Positions 15,276-24,514 of a stretch of DNA of 64,000 bases are shown here, in pieces. The DNA lies in NCBI RefSeq assembly GCF_016464705.1, contig NZ_JAEHOB010000004.1, forward strand, positions 372,001 to 436,000, read 5' to 3'. The notes under the pieces are model-generated. The model was not told the origin of the DNA. It saw only the letters and a list, made by a program, of their open reading frames with translations, and searched no databases. The DNA is from Qaidamihabitans albus (GTDB lineage: Bacteria > Actinomycetota > Actinomycetes > Mycobacteriales > Pseudonocardiaceae). The position numbers and the translations under genes were made by a program. Positions within the stretch are counted from its first letter, which is position 1, and the number at the start of each line of letters is the position of its first letter.

Positions 15276-16790
15276 ATGAAGATCAGCCCGCGTGGCAGGG
15301 CGTCGGCCAATCGTCGGCGTGCGTGGCAGATCCTGGAAGCGCCGGCCGAGGACAACCACGACAAGCAGAGCGCCCGGCGCAGGCGCGGCCGCGAGACCCG
15401 TCAGCGCGCCTGGCACATCCTCGAGGCACCGACCGGTGAGCTGCCCGCCGTCGAGACGACCACGGCGATGGGGCCGGAGCTCCCGGACGAGGCGACCGTG
15501 CACTTCGTACTCGACCTCGCGCTGCGCATCGGCGAGGTCCAAATGACCAACGGCGCGGGCGCCTCGGACGTGACCGCCACCATTCTCGCCCTCGCCAACG
15601 CGCTCGGCCTGCCGCACTGCGAGGTGGACGTCATCTTCACCTCGATCACGGTGAGCTGCCACCGCGGCAGCGATCTGCCCCCGGTCACGGCGTTGCGGGT
15701 GGTCCGCTCGCGCAGCCTCGACTACACCCGGCTCTCCGACACCGAGCTCCTCGTCCGCAAGCTCACCAGCGGTCAGATCAGCCCGGAGGAGGCGTACTCC
15801 GAGCTGCACCGGATCACCGGCGCCAGGCACCCCTACCCCCGCTGGGTCTCCACGCTCGCCTGGGGCGGCATGGCGGCGAGCATCGCCGTCCTGCTCGGCG
15901 GCGACGGGTGGACGGCGCTGGTCGCGTTCGTGATCAGCTCCGTCGTCGACCGCGTCGGGCGGCTGGTCAACAAGGTCCGGCTGCCGTTCTTCTTCCAGCA
16001 GGTCGTCGGCGGCCTCGTCGCCACGCTCACCGCCATCGCGATCGTCAACATCGACGTCGTCCCGCTGGACAACGGAACGCTGGTGGTCGCCGCGGCCCTG
16101 ACGGTGTTGCTGTCCGGATTGTCCACTGTGTCGGCAGTGCAGGACGCCATCACCGGCTACTACGTCACGGCGGCAGGGCGCAGCCTGGAGGTCGCGCTGA
16201 TGAGTGCGGGCCTGATCACCGGTGTCGCCTTCGCCATCGAGCTCGCCGCGACCCTCGGCGCCTCGCGTACGCCGCCACCCGCCACGACGACCCTGTCCAC
16301 CTACGGCTTGCACGTCGTCATGCTGGCGGGCTCGTCCGCGGCGGCCTGCTTCGCGCTCGCCTCGTACTCACGGCTGCGCCCGCTGCTCGTCGCCGGGGTC
16401 GCGGGCGCCGTCGGTGCCGCGTCGTACGGGTTCCTCAGGCTGTTCGAGACCGACCAGATCACCGCGTCCGGCATTGCCGCCACCCTCGTCGGGCTCGGCG
16501 GTGGCGTGCTGTCGCGCAGGCTCAAGGTGACGCCGCTCGTCGTGGCTGTGTCCGGTATCACCCCCCTGCTTCCCGGCTTCGTCACCTACAGCGGGCTGTC
16601 GCGGCTGGCCGAGAACGGCAACCTGGCGACGCTCATGTCCGCCGTCGCGATCGGGCTGGCCCTGGCCGCGGGCGTGGTGCTCGGGGAGTTCCTCGCCCAG
16701 CCGTTGCGCACCGGTCTCGGCCGCCTCGAACGCAAGCTGGCGGGGCCGCGAATGGCGGGGCCGCTGGTTCCTGGCCGCCGTCTCGACTGA
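15276..16790 (+). CDS. ThrE-type threonine/serine exporter
   Basis: A 504-residue protein of the ThrE family (exporter of threonine and serine). A soluble N-terminal domain contains the conserved GAGASDVTATILALANALGL region, followed by about ten transmembrane helices. GAGGAGG stands 7 nt before the ATG. The first 60 residues are unusual: RRRAWQILEAP (13-23) is repeated as RQRAWHILEAP (42-52), with synonymous differences in the DNA. It is divergent from tRNA-Thr; any functional link between them is speculation. Confidence 0.88.
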   Translation: MKISPRGRASANRRRAWQILEAPAEDNHDKQSARRRRGRETRQRAWHILEAPTGELPAVETTTAMGPELPDEATVHFVLDLALRIGEVQMTNGAGASDVTATILALANALGLPHCEVDVIFTSITVSCHRGSDLPPVTALRVVRSRSLDYTRLSDTELLVRKLTSGQISPEEAYSELHRITGARHPYPRWVSTLAWGGMAASIAVLLGGDGWTALVAFVISSVVDRVGRLVNKVRLPFFFQQVVGGLVATLTAIAIVNIDVVPLDNGTLVVAAALTVLLSGLSTVSAVQDAITGYYVTAAGRSLEVALMSAGLITGVAFAIELAATLGASRTPPPATTTLSTYGLHVVMLAGSSAAACFALASYSRLRPLLVAGVAGAVGAASYGFLRLFETDQITASGIAATLVGLGGGVLSRRLKVTPLVVAVSGITPLLPGFVTYSGLSRLAENGNLATLMSAVAIGLALAAGVVLGEFLAQPLRTGLGRLERKLAGPRMAGPLVPGRRLD

Positions 16791-16814
16791 CCGGATCGCG
16801 ATAGTGTTCTAGGT

Positions 16815-18266
16815 ATGCCATCTGCGGAAACAACGGAGCAATCCAGCGCACGGGCCGAGTTCGTTGTCGTCGCCAACCGGCTACCCGTCGACCTCGAACG
16901 CACCCAGGATGGCAGCCAGCGCTGGACCCAGAGCCCTGGCGGGCTCGTCTCTGCACTCGAACCGTTCCTGCGGTCCCGCAAGGGCGCCTGGGTCGGCTGG
17001 CCTGGCGTGCCCGACGTCGAGGTGGACGAGTTCACCGACGAGGGCCTCGTGCTGCACCCGGTCGCGCTGACCTCCGCCGAGGTCCGTGACTACTACGAGG
17101 GGTTCTCCAACGCCACGCTGTGGCCGCTCTACCACGACGTGGTGGCCCGGCCGATCTTCGACCGCAGCTGGTGGGAGAGCTACGTCCGGGTCAACCGGCG
17201 GTTCGCCGAGGCCAGCGCCGCCGTCGCCGGCGAGGGCGCGACGGTGTGGGTGCAGGACTACCAGCTCCAGCTCGTGCCGACCATGCTCCGCGAACTCCGC
17301 CCCGACCTGCGGATCGGCTTCTTCCTGCACATCCCGTTCCCGCCGGTCGAGCTGTTCATGCAGCTACCGTGGCGCGCCGAGATCGTGCGCGGCCTCATCG
17401 GCGCCGACCTCGTCGGCTTCCACCGGCCCGGCGGCGCGCAGAACTTCCTGTGGCTGGCCCGCCAGCTGATCGGCCTCGAACCGAGCCGCGGCGCCGTCGG
17501 CGTGCGGTCCCGGCCCGGCATGGTCCAGGTCGGCGACCGGACCGTCCGGGTCGGCGCCTTCCCCATCTCGATCGACGCGGCCGGACTCGACTCGCTGGCC
17601 AGAACGAAGGCCGTCAGCGACCGGGCGGCACAGATCCGCGCCGACCTCGGCGACCCCAGAACGGTACTGCTCGGCGTCGACCGGCTCGACTACACCAAGG
17701 GCATCGACCTGCGGCTACAGGCCCTGCACGAGCTGCTGCAGGAGGGCAGGGCGAAGCCGGAGGAAGTGACGTTCATCCAGCTGGCGACGCCGAGCCGCGA
17801 ACGGGTCGAGCACTACCAGCGGATGCGCGGTGAGATCGAGCAGATGGTGGGGCGCATCAACGGCGAGTTCGCCCGCGTCGGCCGCCCGGTCGTGCACTAC
17901 CTGCACCAGTCGGTCAACCGCCAGGAGCTCGCCGCCTTCTTCTCCGCGGCGGACGCGATGGTGGTCACCCCACTACGCGACGGGATGAACCTGGTGTGCA
18001 AGGAGTACGTCGCGTGCCGGCATGATCTCGGCGGCTCGCTCGTGCTGTCGGAGTTCGCCGGAGCCGCGGCCGAGCTGAGCAGCGCTTTCCTGGTCAACCC
18101 GCACGACCTTGACGGGGTGAAGAACGCCTTGGAGGCGGCCATTACGCTCGACCCCGCCGAAGGTCGGCGTAGGATGCGCGCCTTACGTCGTCAGGTTCTC
18201 ACGCACGACGTCGACAGGTGGGCGCGCTCGTTCCTGGAAGCCCTCGGGTCCGAGCCGGCCGCCTGA
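16815..18266 (+). CDS. otsA: trehalose-6-phosphate synthase
   Basis: A 483-residue GT20 glycosyltransferase that joins a nucleotide-activated glucose to glucose-6-phosphate. Characteristic segments are VVVANRLPV (N-terminus), the [14 protein letters not shown] substrate region, [21 protein letters not shown] and [16 protein letters not shown] near the C-terminus. Length matches the family. The ATG at 16815 precedes the fold by about 15 residues. It lies 36 bp upstream of the otsB-trehalase fusion and is probably in one operon with it. The final product is trehalose, used in stress protection. Confidence 0.95.
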   Translation: MPSAETTEQSSARAEFVVVANRLPVDLERTQDGSQRWTQSPGGLVSALEPFLRSRKGAWVGWPGVPDVEVDEFTDEGLVLHPVALTSAEVRDYYEGFSNATLWPLYHDVVARPIFDRSWWESYVRVNRRFAEASAAVAGEGATVWVQDYQLQLVPTMLRELRPDLRIGFFLHIPFPPVELFMQLPWRAEIVRGLIGADLVGFHRPGGAQNFLWLARQLIGLEPSRGAVGVRSRPGMVQVGDRTVRVGAFPISIDAAGLDSLARTKAVSDRAAQIRADLGDPRTVLLGVDRLDYTKGIDLRLQALHELLQEGRAKPEEVTFIQLATPSRERVEHYQRMRGEIEQMVGRINGEFARVGRPVVHYLHQSVNRQELAAFFSAADAMVVTPLRDGMNLVCKEYVACRHDLGGSLVLSEFAGAAAELSSAFLVNPHDLDGVKNALEAAITLDPAEGRRRMRALRRQVLTHDVDRWARSFLEALGSEPAA

Positions 18267-18302
18267 TCCCGAGACCATCCCGCAAGCTCCCAAGGAGGAG
18301 TG

Positions 18303-20831
18303 TTGACCGCCGAGGCCCTGCCCGCTGAGCTGCGGCGCGCGATCGTGCAGATCGCCCGGACACCGCGCCTGCTGGTCGCCTGCGACTACGACGGCACGCT
18401 GGCTCCGATCACGGCGAACCCCGACGAGGCCCGCGCGCGGCCCGAGTCGGTGGGTGCGCTGCGGTCGCTGGCCGGCCTGCACGAGACCACCGCCGCGGTG
18501 ATCTCGGGTCGTGCCCTGCGTGATCTCGCCACGCTTTCCAGACTTCCCGCCGAGGTCCACCTCGTCGGCAGCCATGGCTCCGAGTTCGACATCGGCTTCG
18601 TGCACGAGCTCGACGCCGGGGCCCGCCGCCTGCACCGTGACCTCGAAACCGAGCTGGAGCGGCTCATCGGCGGTGCGCCCGGCGTCACCCTGGAGGTGAA
18701 GCCTGCGAGTATCGCCGTGCACGTCCGCCGCGCCGACCACGAGGTGGGCAGGCAGATCCTCGCCGAAGTCCACAGTGGACCTTCGAAGTGGGATGGTGTC
18801 TCCACGACCGATGGCAAGGAGGTCGTCGAGCTCTCCGTCGTGCAGACCGACAAGGGCAAGGCGCTCGACACCCTGCGCCACCAGGTCGGTGCCACCGCGG
18901 CCGTGTTCCTCGGCGACGACGTCACCGACGAGAAGGTCTTCGCGCGGCTGACCGGGCCCGACCTCGGAGTGAAGGTCGGCGACGGCGAAAGCCTCGCCCA
19001 GTACCGGGTGCCGGACACGGTGGACGTCGCGACGATCCTCGCCTTCATGCTGGAGGAGCGGCGGAACTGGCTCTACGGCGAGCAGTCGCCGCCGATCGAG
19101 CGGCTGTCGATGCTCGCGTGCGAACGCTCGGTGGCCCTGCTCACGCCCGATGCCAAGCTCACCTGGCTGTGCCACCCCGGTCCCGACGCGCCCGCCGTGT
19201 TCGCCGATCTCCTCGGCGGCCCCGCGGCGGGCCACTTCACCATCAACCCGCACCGCAATGGGTTGCCGCTCGGGCAGCGGTACCTGCCGAACACGATGAC
19301 CGTCGAGACCCGCTGGTCGAGGCTGCTGGTCACCGACTACCTGGAACCGGAGAGCCCGATGCACCGCACCGACCTGGTGCGCGTGATCTCCGGCGAGGCC
19401 ACCGCGTCCGTGGTGTTCGCGCCGCGGCCGGAGTTCGGCGGCGTGCCGGTGCGGCTGCTGCAGGAGGAGGACGGCCTGCGTGTGCTCGGCACGTCCGAGC
19501 CGTTCGTGCTGCGGGCGCCCGGTGTGCAGTGGGAGATCACCAGCGACGGGCTGCACGACACCGCGACCGCGCTCGTCCAGCCTGCACCGGGCAAGCCGGT
19601 GGTGCTGGAGCTGCGCTGCGGCACCACGGAGCTCGGCCCGCACGAGCTGCCCGAACTGGACCGCCGGGCCCGCGCGGGCGAGTACTGGAGCACGTGGGCG
19701 ACCACGCTCAAGCTGCCCAGCGTCGAGCCCGAGCTGGTGACCCGCTCCGCGCTGACGCTGCGCGGGCTCGTCGACGTGGAGACCGGCGGAATCATGGCGG
19801 CGGCGACCACGTCGCTGCCCGAGGAGATCGGTGGCGTCCGCAACTGGGACTACCGCTACTGCTGGGTCCGCGACGGCGCGATGACCGCGCGCGAGCTGGT
19901 CGAGCTGGGGTCGCTGGAGGAGGCCGACGGCTTCCTGCGCTGGCTGCACGGCGTGCTGTCCACGCTCGCCGGGCCGGAACGGCTGCACCCGCTCTACACG
20001 CTGGCCGGGACTCAGCTCGGCGCCGAGGCCGTGATCGACTCGCTGCCGGGGTACAAGGGCTCGCGGCCGGTGCGCGTCGGCAACCTCGCCAACCATCAGG
20101 TGCAGCTCGACGTGTTCGGCCCCGTGGTCGAGCTGGTGGTGACGCTGGCCGAGGCGCGCGGCGGCCTTCGCGACCAGGACTGGCAGATGGTGCGCGCGAT
20201 GGCCGAGGCGGTCAAGCGGCGCTGGAACGAGCCCGACCATGGCATCTGGGAGGAGCGGCACATGCCGCGGCACCGGGTGTACTCGCGCGTGATGTGCTGG
20301 GTGACGCTCGACCGCGCGATCCGGCTCGCCGAGGTGTACGACCGGCAGGTACCGAACGGCTGGGCGGAGCTGCGGGAGGAGATCGCGACCGACGTCCTGA
20401 CGCACGGCTGGAATGCGGAGGTGCAGGCGTTCACCACCGCCTACGACGGCACCGACCTGGACGCCGCCTCGCTGTTCGTCGGGCTGTCCGGGCTGCTCGA
20501 CCCGCAGGACGAGCGGTTCCAGTCGACGGTGACGGCGATCGAGAGCGAGCTGCGCAGCGGCTCGACGGTGTACCGCTACCGGCGCGACGACGGGTTGCCC
20601 GGCGACGAGGGCGGCTTCCACCTGTGTGCGGCGTGGATGATCGAGGCGTACCTGCTGACCGGCCGGCGCACCGAGGCGCAGGAGCTCTTCGAGCAGCTGG
20701 TGGACGCCGCGGGCCCGACCGGGCTGCTGCCCGAGCAATACGATCCCATCGCCGAGCGCTCGCTAGGCAACCATCCGCAGGCGTACTCGCACATCGGCCT
20801 TGCCCGCTGCGCCCGCCTGCTGGCAGGGTGA
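18303..20831 (+). CDS. trehalose-6-phosphate phosphatase fused to GH15 trehalase-like domain
   Basis: A 842-residue two-domain enzyme. Residues 1-245 are an OtsB-type HAD phosphatase (DYDGTLAPI nucleophile motif, GDDVTDE). Residues about 260-840 are a GH15 glucoamylase/trehalase (RNWDYRYCWVRDGAMT; general acid in GIWEERH; catalytic base region LLPEQYDPIAERSLGNHPQAYSHIGLA). Both active sites look intact. One chain could make trehalose from trehalose-6-phosphate and also cleave trehalose or a related alpha-glucoside. TTG at 18303 is preferred over GTG at 18300 because AAGGAGG ends only 1 nt before the GTG. Confidence 0.9.
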   Translation: MTAEALPAELRRAIVQIARTPRLLVACDYDGTLAPITANPDEARARPESVGALRSLAGLHETTAAVISGRALRDLATLSRLPAEVHLVGSHGSEFDIGFVHELDAGARRLHRDLETELERLIGGAPGVTLEVKPASIAVHVRRADHEVGRQILAEVHSGPSKWDGVSTTDGKEVVELSVVQTDKGKALDTLRHQVGATAAVFLGDDVTDEKVFARLTGPDLGVKVGDGESLAQYRVPDTVDVATILAFMLEERRNWLYGEQSPPIERLSMLACERSVALLTPDAKLTWLCHPGPDAPAVFADLLGGPAAGHFTINPHRNGLPLGQRYLPNTMTVETRWSRLLVTDYLEPESPMHRTDLVRVISGEATASVVFAPRPEFGGVPVRLLQEEDGLRVLGTSEPFVLRAPGVQWEITSDGLHDTATALVQPAPGKPVVLELRCGTTELGPHELPELDRRARAGEYWSTWATTLKLPSVEPELVTRSALTLRGLVDVETGGIMAAATTSLPEEIGGVRNWDYRYCWVRDGAMTARELVELGSLEEADGFLRWLHGVLSTLAGPERLHPLYTLAGTQLGAEAVIDSLPGYKGSRPVRVGNLANHQVQLDVFGPVVELVVTLAEARGGLRDQDWQMVRAMAEAVKRRWNEPDHGIWEERHMPRHRVYSRVMCWVTLDRAIRLAEVYDRQVPNGWAELREEIATDVLTHGWNAEVQAFTTAYDGTDLDAASLFVGLSGLLDPQDERFQSTVTAIESELRSGSTVYRYRRDDGLPGDEGGFHLCAAWMIEAYLLTGRRTEAQELFEQLVDAAGPTGLLPEQYDPIAERSLGNHPQAYSHIGLARCARLLAG

Positions 20832-20864
20832 CCGCGCCAACGCCGCGGTGAACCGGTAACCCGG

Positions 20865-20910
20865 CGGTGGTTGTCACAGCGCTGTTATGTTAGTGCTGTG
20901 ACAACCACCG
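20865..20910. promoter_or_regulatory. 16-bp inverted repeat over marR promoter and start codon
   Basis: Perfect arms CGGTGGTTGTCACAGC (20865-20880) and GCTGTGACAACCACCG (20895-20910) flank a 14-nt spacer containing TATGTT, a plausible -10. The GTG start (20898) lies in the right arm, so transcription would start near the first codon. It is probably the MarR autoregulatory operator. Confidence 0.65.
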
Positions 20911-21425
20911 ATCCGACCGCGTCACCCGGCCGCTGGCAGGCTCTGCACGACCTGCTCGCCGCCCTGGACGCCGAGATCGAGAGCGTCTACACCGAACGCG
21001 GCATCACGGGCGTCCGGCCGCGGTTCGCCTATCCGCTGATCCGGCTGGCGCACACCGGGCCACTCACCATCCGGGAGCTCGCCCGGTCCCTCGACCGTAC
21101 GCACTCGGCGATGAGCCAGACGGTCGCCGCGATGCGCCGCGAGGGGCTGGTGCGCTCAGAACCCGGACCGGACGCACGAACACGCCGCGTCGCGCTGACC
21201 CGGCGTGGCCAGGACCTCGTGCCGTTCCTCGAAGCCGAGTGGCGTGCCACCGAGGCCGCCGTTGTGGAGCTCGACGACGAGGTGCCACATCCCCTGAGCG
21301 CGGTCGTCGCCGAGCTGGAGGCCGCCCTGGAGCGCCGCCCGATGCGGGAACGCATCCTCGCGCACCTGACCCAACACGCGGCGCCGGACCCGGCGCCGCT
21401 CAACCACCGGCCACCGAGGGGATAA
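20898..21425 (+). CDS. MarR-family regulator
   Basis: A 175-residue winged-helix regulator of the MarR family. The recognition region reads LTIRELARSLDRTHSAMSQTVAAMRREGLV, followed by the wing RVALTRRGQDLV. GTG at 20898 is chosen since it lies about 8 bp after a -10-like hexamer within the palindrome, which suggests a leaderless mRNA. An upstream ATG (20871) would fall inside the left arm. The 3' end overlaps the convergent MoaD-like gene by 26 bp. The target and ligand are unknown. Confidence 0.85.
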   Translation: MTTTDPTASPGRWQALHDLLAALDAEIESVYTERGITGVRPRFAYPLIRLAHTGPLTIRELARSLDRTHSAMSQTVAAMRREGLVRSEPGPDARTRRVALTRRGQDLVPFLEAEWRATEAAVVELDDEVPHPLSAVVAELEAALERRPMRERILAHLTQHAAPDPAPLNHRPPRG

Positions 21426-21690
21426 CCACCACCTCGGCGCCGTCGCGCAGCGGAGTGGCCGGGCCGTCGAGACGGCGGCACTCCTCGCCGTCGACGTAGA
21501 AGTTCACGTACCGGCGCAGCCCTCCCCGCTCGTCCCGGAGCCGCCGCTCCAGCCCGGGGTAGCGCTCGGCCAGCGCATCGAGCACCGCGCCCAGCGTCGA
21601 ACCGGCGACCTCCACGCGCGAGTTCCCTTCGGCGAGCCCGCGCAGCACGGATGGCAGGCCCACCGAGACCGTCGAGACGGCGGCGTCCAT
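21400..21690 (-). CDS. MoaD/ThiS-family ubiquitin-like sulfur carrier
   Basis: A 96-residue beta-grasp protein ending in the exposed diglycine typical of sulfur carriers (VVVIPSVAGG). The internal pattern fits MoaD/ThiS (VEVAGSTLGAVLDALAERYPGLERRL, RRYVNFYVDGEE). The C-terminal glycine would be adenylated and thiocarboxylated by an E1-like enzyme. None is encoded nearby. The ATG directly follows the stop of the BNR-repeat gene, so the two are co-transcribed. Confidence 0.85.
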   Translation of the reverse strand: MDAAVSTVSVGLPSVLRGLAEGNSRVEVAGSTLGAVLDALAERYPGLERRLRDERGGLRRYVNFYVDGEECRRLDGPATPLRDGAEVVVIPSVAGG

Positions 21691-22773
21691 TCAGATCACC
21701 GCGGCGCGGACGCAGAACACGTCGGGCAGGTGGGCGGCGACCTGGTTCCAGGTCTCCCCCTCGTCCGGGCTCGCCCACACCTCGCCCGACCGGGAACCGA
21801 AGTACACACCGGCCGGGTCGGCGTCGTCGGCGCACATCGAGTCCCGCATGACCGCCGACCAGAAACCGCCCTCCGGGAGCCCCTTCGACAGCCCCGTCCA
21901 CATGGCACCTGCGTCCTCGCTGCGGTACACCCGGCAGCGGCCCGCGGGCGGGAACCGCATCATCGAGGAGTCCAGCGGGAAGTTGTAGATCACCTCCGGC
22001 CGTCTCGGGTGGGCGACCATCGGGAACCCGAAGTCGGCGGGCAGCCCCTCCGCGATCGACCGCCACGTGGCCCCGCCGTCCTCGCTGCGGTACACGCCGC
22101 CGTGGTTCTGCAGGTACTGCCGGTCGGGGTCCGAGGGGTCCACGGCGACCTTGTGCACGCACTGCCCGTACTCGGGAAACTCCTGGCCCTCCGGCATGAA
22201 CTCCACGCGGATACCGGTGTTCGACGGGTTCCAGGTCGCGCCGCCGTCCTCGGTGCGGTAGACGCCACCGGTCGACATCGCGACGCTCATCCGGCGCGCG
22301 TCGTGCGGGTGCGGGAGCACGGTGTGCAGCGCCTTGCCGCCGCCGCCGGGCTCCCAGTGCTCCCGGTGCGGGTGCTCCCACAGCCCGCGCACCAGTTCGT
22401 AGCTCCGCCCGCCGTCGTCGGAGCGGAACAGTGCCGACGGCTCGGCGCCGACGTAGACGACGTCCGGCTCCGGCCCGTACGCGAACTGCCACACGCCCTC
22501 GAGCGCGGCACCGGTGTCGCCGGGGAACGCGACGGGCGCGTCGTCGGGCTCGCTCCACGTGGCGCCGAGGTCGTCGCTGGTCACCACGGTCGGGCCGAAG
22601 TGGCTGTTGAGTACGCTCGCCGAGAGCCGGGGCGTCGCGCGCCGGGTGTCGATGCCGATCGCCTTGACGTCGGCGACCGGGAACTGCGGGCCGGACACCT
22701 CCCACCGGCGTCTGTCCCGGCTGCGCGCGAGCCAGAGCCCCTTGCGCGTACCTATCGCGAGCAACGTTTCCAT
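21691..22773 (-). CDS. BNR/Asp-box repeat beta-propeller protein
   Basis: A 360-residue protein made of sialidase-type Asp-box repeats. SDDLGATW, SDDGGRSY, TEDGGATW, SEDGGATW, SEDAGAMW and SPDEGETW recur every 50-60 residues. No signal peptide and no sialidase catalytic arginine triad are evident, so it is probably not a sialidase. It starts METLLAIGTRKGLWLARS and is followed with no gap by the MoaD/ThiS-like gene. The tight coupling suggests a shared role. The biochemical function is unknown. Confidence 0.85.
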   Translation of the reverse strand: METLLAIGTRKGLWLARSRDRRRWEVSGPQFPVADVKAIGIDTRRATPRLSASVLNSHFGPTVVTSDDLGATWSEPDDAPVAFPGDTGAALEGVWQFAYGPEPDVVYVGAEPSALFRSDDGGRSYELVRGLWEHPHREHWEPGGGGKALHTVLPHPHDARRMSVAMSTGGVYRTEDGGATWNPSNTGIRVEFMPEGQEFPEYGQCVHKVAVDPSDPDRQYLQNHGGVYRSEDGGATWRSIAEGLPADFGFPMVAHPRRPEVIYNFPLDSSMMRFPPAGRCRVYRSEDAGAMWTGLSKGLPEGGFWSAVMRDSMCADDADPAGVYFGSRSGEVWASPDEGETWNQVAAHLPDVFCVRAAVI

Positions 22774-22867
22774 ACGAGCCTCCCCATGTGAGTTCGGTCA
22801 CGCGGCACCCTACGCGCGGGGACCGACAATCCGGAACGCCGCGCACCGCCGCGGGCAAGACTGTGGT

Positions 22868-23446
22868 GTGACGATGACCAGCGGGCCCGGCGCGGACCAG
22901 CACGAGCGGCCCGACCTCACCGGCGCCGACGCGGGCACGGTGCTGGCCGGGCTCTACGACGCGCACGCCCGGCCACTGCACCGTTACCTGTCCCGCAGGC
23001 TCGACACCGAGACGGCGGACGACCTGGTGGCGGAGACGTTCCTCGCCGCGTGGACCGGCCGCGCGCACTACGACCCGGCGCGCGGTACCGCCAGGGCATG
23101 GCTGTACGGCATCGCCACCAACCTGCTCCGCAGGCACGCGCGGCGGGAGGTCCGCGGCCTGCGCGCGCTGGCCCGCGACGGCGGCCGCGCCTGCATCGCC
23201 GACCCGCTCGACGCGGTCGCCGTTGACCGCGCCGACGCCGAGGGCAGGCTGCGCGCGGCGGCCCGCACTCTCGCCGCACTGCGCCGGGAGGAGCGCGACG
23301 TCCTGCTGCTCGTCGCCTGGGCCGACCTCACCCCGGCCGAGGCGGCCGAGGCACTCGACATCCACCCGCGCACCGCCCGTACCCGCCTGCATCGTGCGCG
23401 CACCACGCTGCGCCGCAAGCTGCGCACCCAGGAGACCGACCGATGA
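22868..23446 (+). CDS. RNA polymerase sigma-70 family (ECF-like) factor
   Basis: A 192-residue sigma factor with region 2 (LYDAHARPLHRYLSRRL, TADDLVAETFLAAW) and region 4 (LTPAEAAEALDIHPRTARTRLHRAR), joined by a short linker. The start is GTG 22868 or ATG 22874; longer frames overlap the divergent BNR gene. It ends in ATGA overlap with a membrane protein gene that probably modulates it. The regulon is unknown. Confidence 0.87.
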   Translation: MTMTSGPGADQHERPDLTGADAGTVLAGLYDAHARPLHRYLSRRLDTETADDLVAETFLAAWTGRAHYDPARGTARAWLYGIATNLLRRHARREVRGLRALARDGGRACIADPLDAVAVDRADAEGRLRAAARTLAALRREERDVLLLVAWADLTPAEAAEALDIHPRTARTRLHRARTTLRRKLRTQETDR

Positions 23447-24447
23447 CCGACGACAGCGAGATCGACGGGCTGGTGCGCCGGCTGCGCGCCGGCCGGCCCG
23501 AGATGTCCGAACCGGCGTTCACCGAGGGGCGGGCCCGGCTGCTCGCCGCCGTGGACCGGGCGCCCGGCTCCCTGCCGGAGCCTCCGCTCGCGGCCCGCCG
23601 CGCGGCCCGGCCCACCGCTCGCAGGCTGCTTCCGCTGGCCGCCGCGGTCGCCATCGCGATCCTCGGCGGCGGGGTCGTGGTCGTCTCGGTGACCGGCGAG
23701 GAGATACCCGTCGCGCCGCCCGCCGGGCCGGAGCAGCCCGCGGGCCCCTGGTACGAGCGCCCGCTGCCCGCCATCCCGGCCGAGCCGCGCAACGACGCCG
23801 GCAGGCTCGGCGAGAACGCCACCGACCTCGTCGTGGCCCCTGGCGAGTACCTCTACATCGAGCGGCGGCCGCGGGGCAGGGACACCGCCGAACCGGCCCG
23901 GACCTGGATTCCCGCCGACCGTTCGGGTACGTGGCAGCGCACCACCGAGGACGGCACGATGTTCGGCGACGGCGGCCGGTTCGACACCAAGGTGGTGGGC
24001 TGGTGGCATCCGGACGCGGGGTTCACCGCCGCACTGCCGCGCGATCCGCGGGCGCTGTACCGCCAGCTGGTGGCCGACCAGTGGCCGAGGGAGGACGCAC
24101 CGGCTGCCGCCTTCCGCAAGATCGCGCAGTTGCTGGCCGACGCGGTGCCCGCGGACCTGCGCAGGGCGCTGTTCGGCACGCTCGGCTATCTGCCGGGCGT
24201 CGCGGTCGGCGCCGAGACCACCACCGGTGACGGCCGCACCGCGGTGCCGATCAGCATCGACGACCAGGGCTTTCACCGCATCGTGCTGCTCGTCGACCCG
24301 GCGACGGGCCTGCTCGTCGGCGGCCACCAGGTACAACTCGTCGACGCGCCGTCGGGCCGGGAGGGCGGACTCGTCCCGGCCGGGACGATCGTCGGCGAGT
24401 GGACCGCCGACTATGCCGTGGTGGGCCGGATGGGTGACAAGCCGTGA
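23443..24447 (+). CDS. CU044_5270-type membrane protein, probable sigma-factor partner
   Basis: A 334-residue protein with a cytoplasmic N-terminus of about 60 residues (MTDDSEIDGLVRRLRAGRPEM), one transmembrane helix (LLPLAAAVAIAILGGGVVVVSV, about residues 63-84) and an outer domain. This layout matches the actinobacterial CU044_5270 family, commonly encoded after a sigma factor. The start overlaps the sigma stop by ATGA. It may act as an anti-sigma or signal sensor, though no zinc-binding anti-sigma motif is visible. Confidence 0.75.
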   Translation: MTDDSEIDGLVRRLRAGRPEMSEPAFTEGRARLLAAVDRAPGSLPEPPLAARRAARPTARRLLPLAAAVAIAILGGGVVVVSVTGEEIPVAPPAGPEQPAGPWYERPLPAIPAEPRNDAGRLGENATDLVVAPGEYLYIERRPRGRDTAEPARTWIPADRSGTWQRTTEDGTMFGDGGRFDTKVVGWWHPDAGFTAALPRDPRALYRQLVADQWPREDAPAAAFRKIAQLLADAVPADLRRALFGTLGYLPGVAVGAETTTGDGRTAVPISIDDQGFHRIVLLVDPATGLLVGGHQVQLVDAPSGREGGLVPAGTIVGEWTADYAVVGRMGDKP

Positions 24448-24481
24448 ACGCGGCCCGTCCGGCGGGCAATAACCAAGAGGG

Positions 24482-24510
24482 GCCGGGGTGTTCGTCGGGG
24501 GCACCCCGGC
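24482..24510. terminator. bidirectional terminator-like hairpin
   Basis: Arms GCCGGGGTG (24482-24490) and CACCCCGGC (24502-24510) with an 11-nt loop lie in the 67-bp gap between two convergent genes, serving both ends. Confidence 0.65.
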
Positions 24511-24514
24511 TCCG

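Noticed and set aside
18183-20738. 851-codon minus-strand frame opposite the trehalose genes
   Set aside because: Both otsA/otsB-GH15 frames show clear catalytic motifs; the antisense frame has none and repeats Arg/Gly/Val-rich shadow composition.
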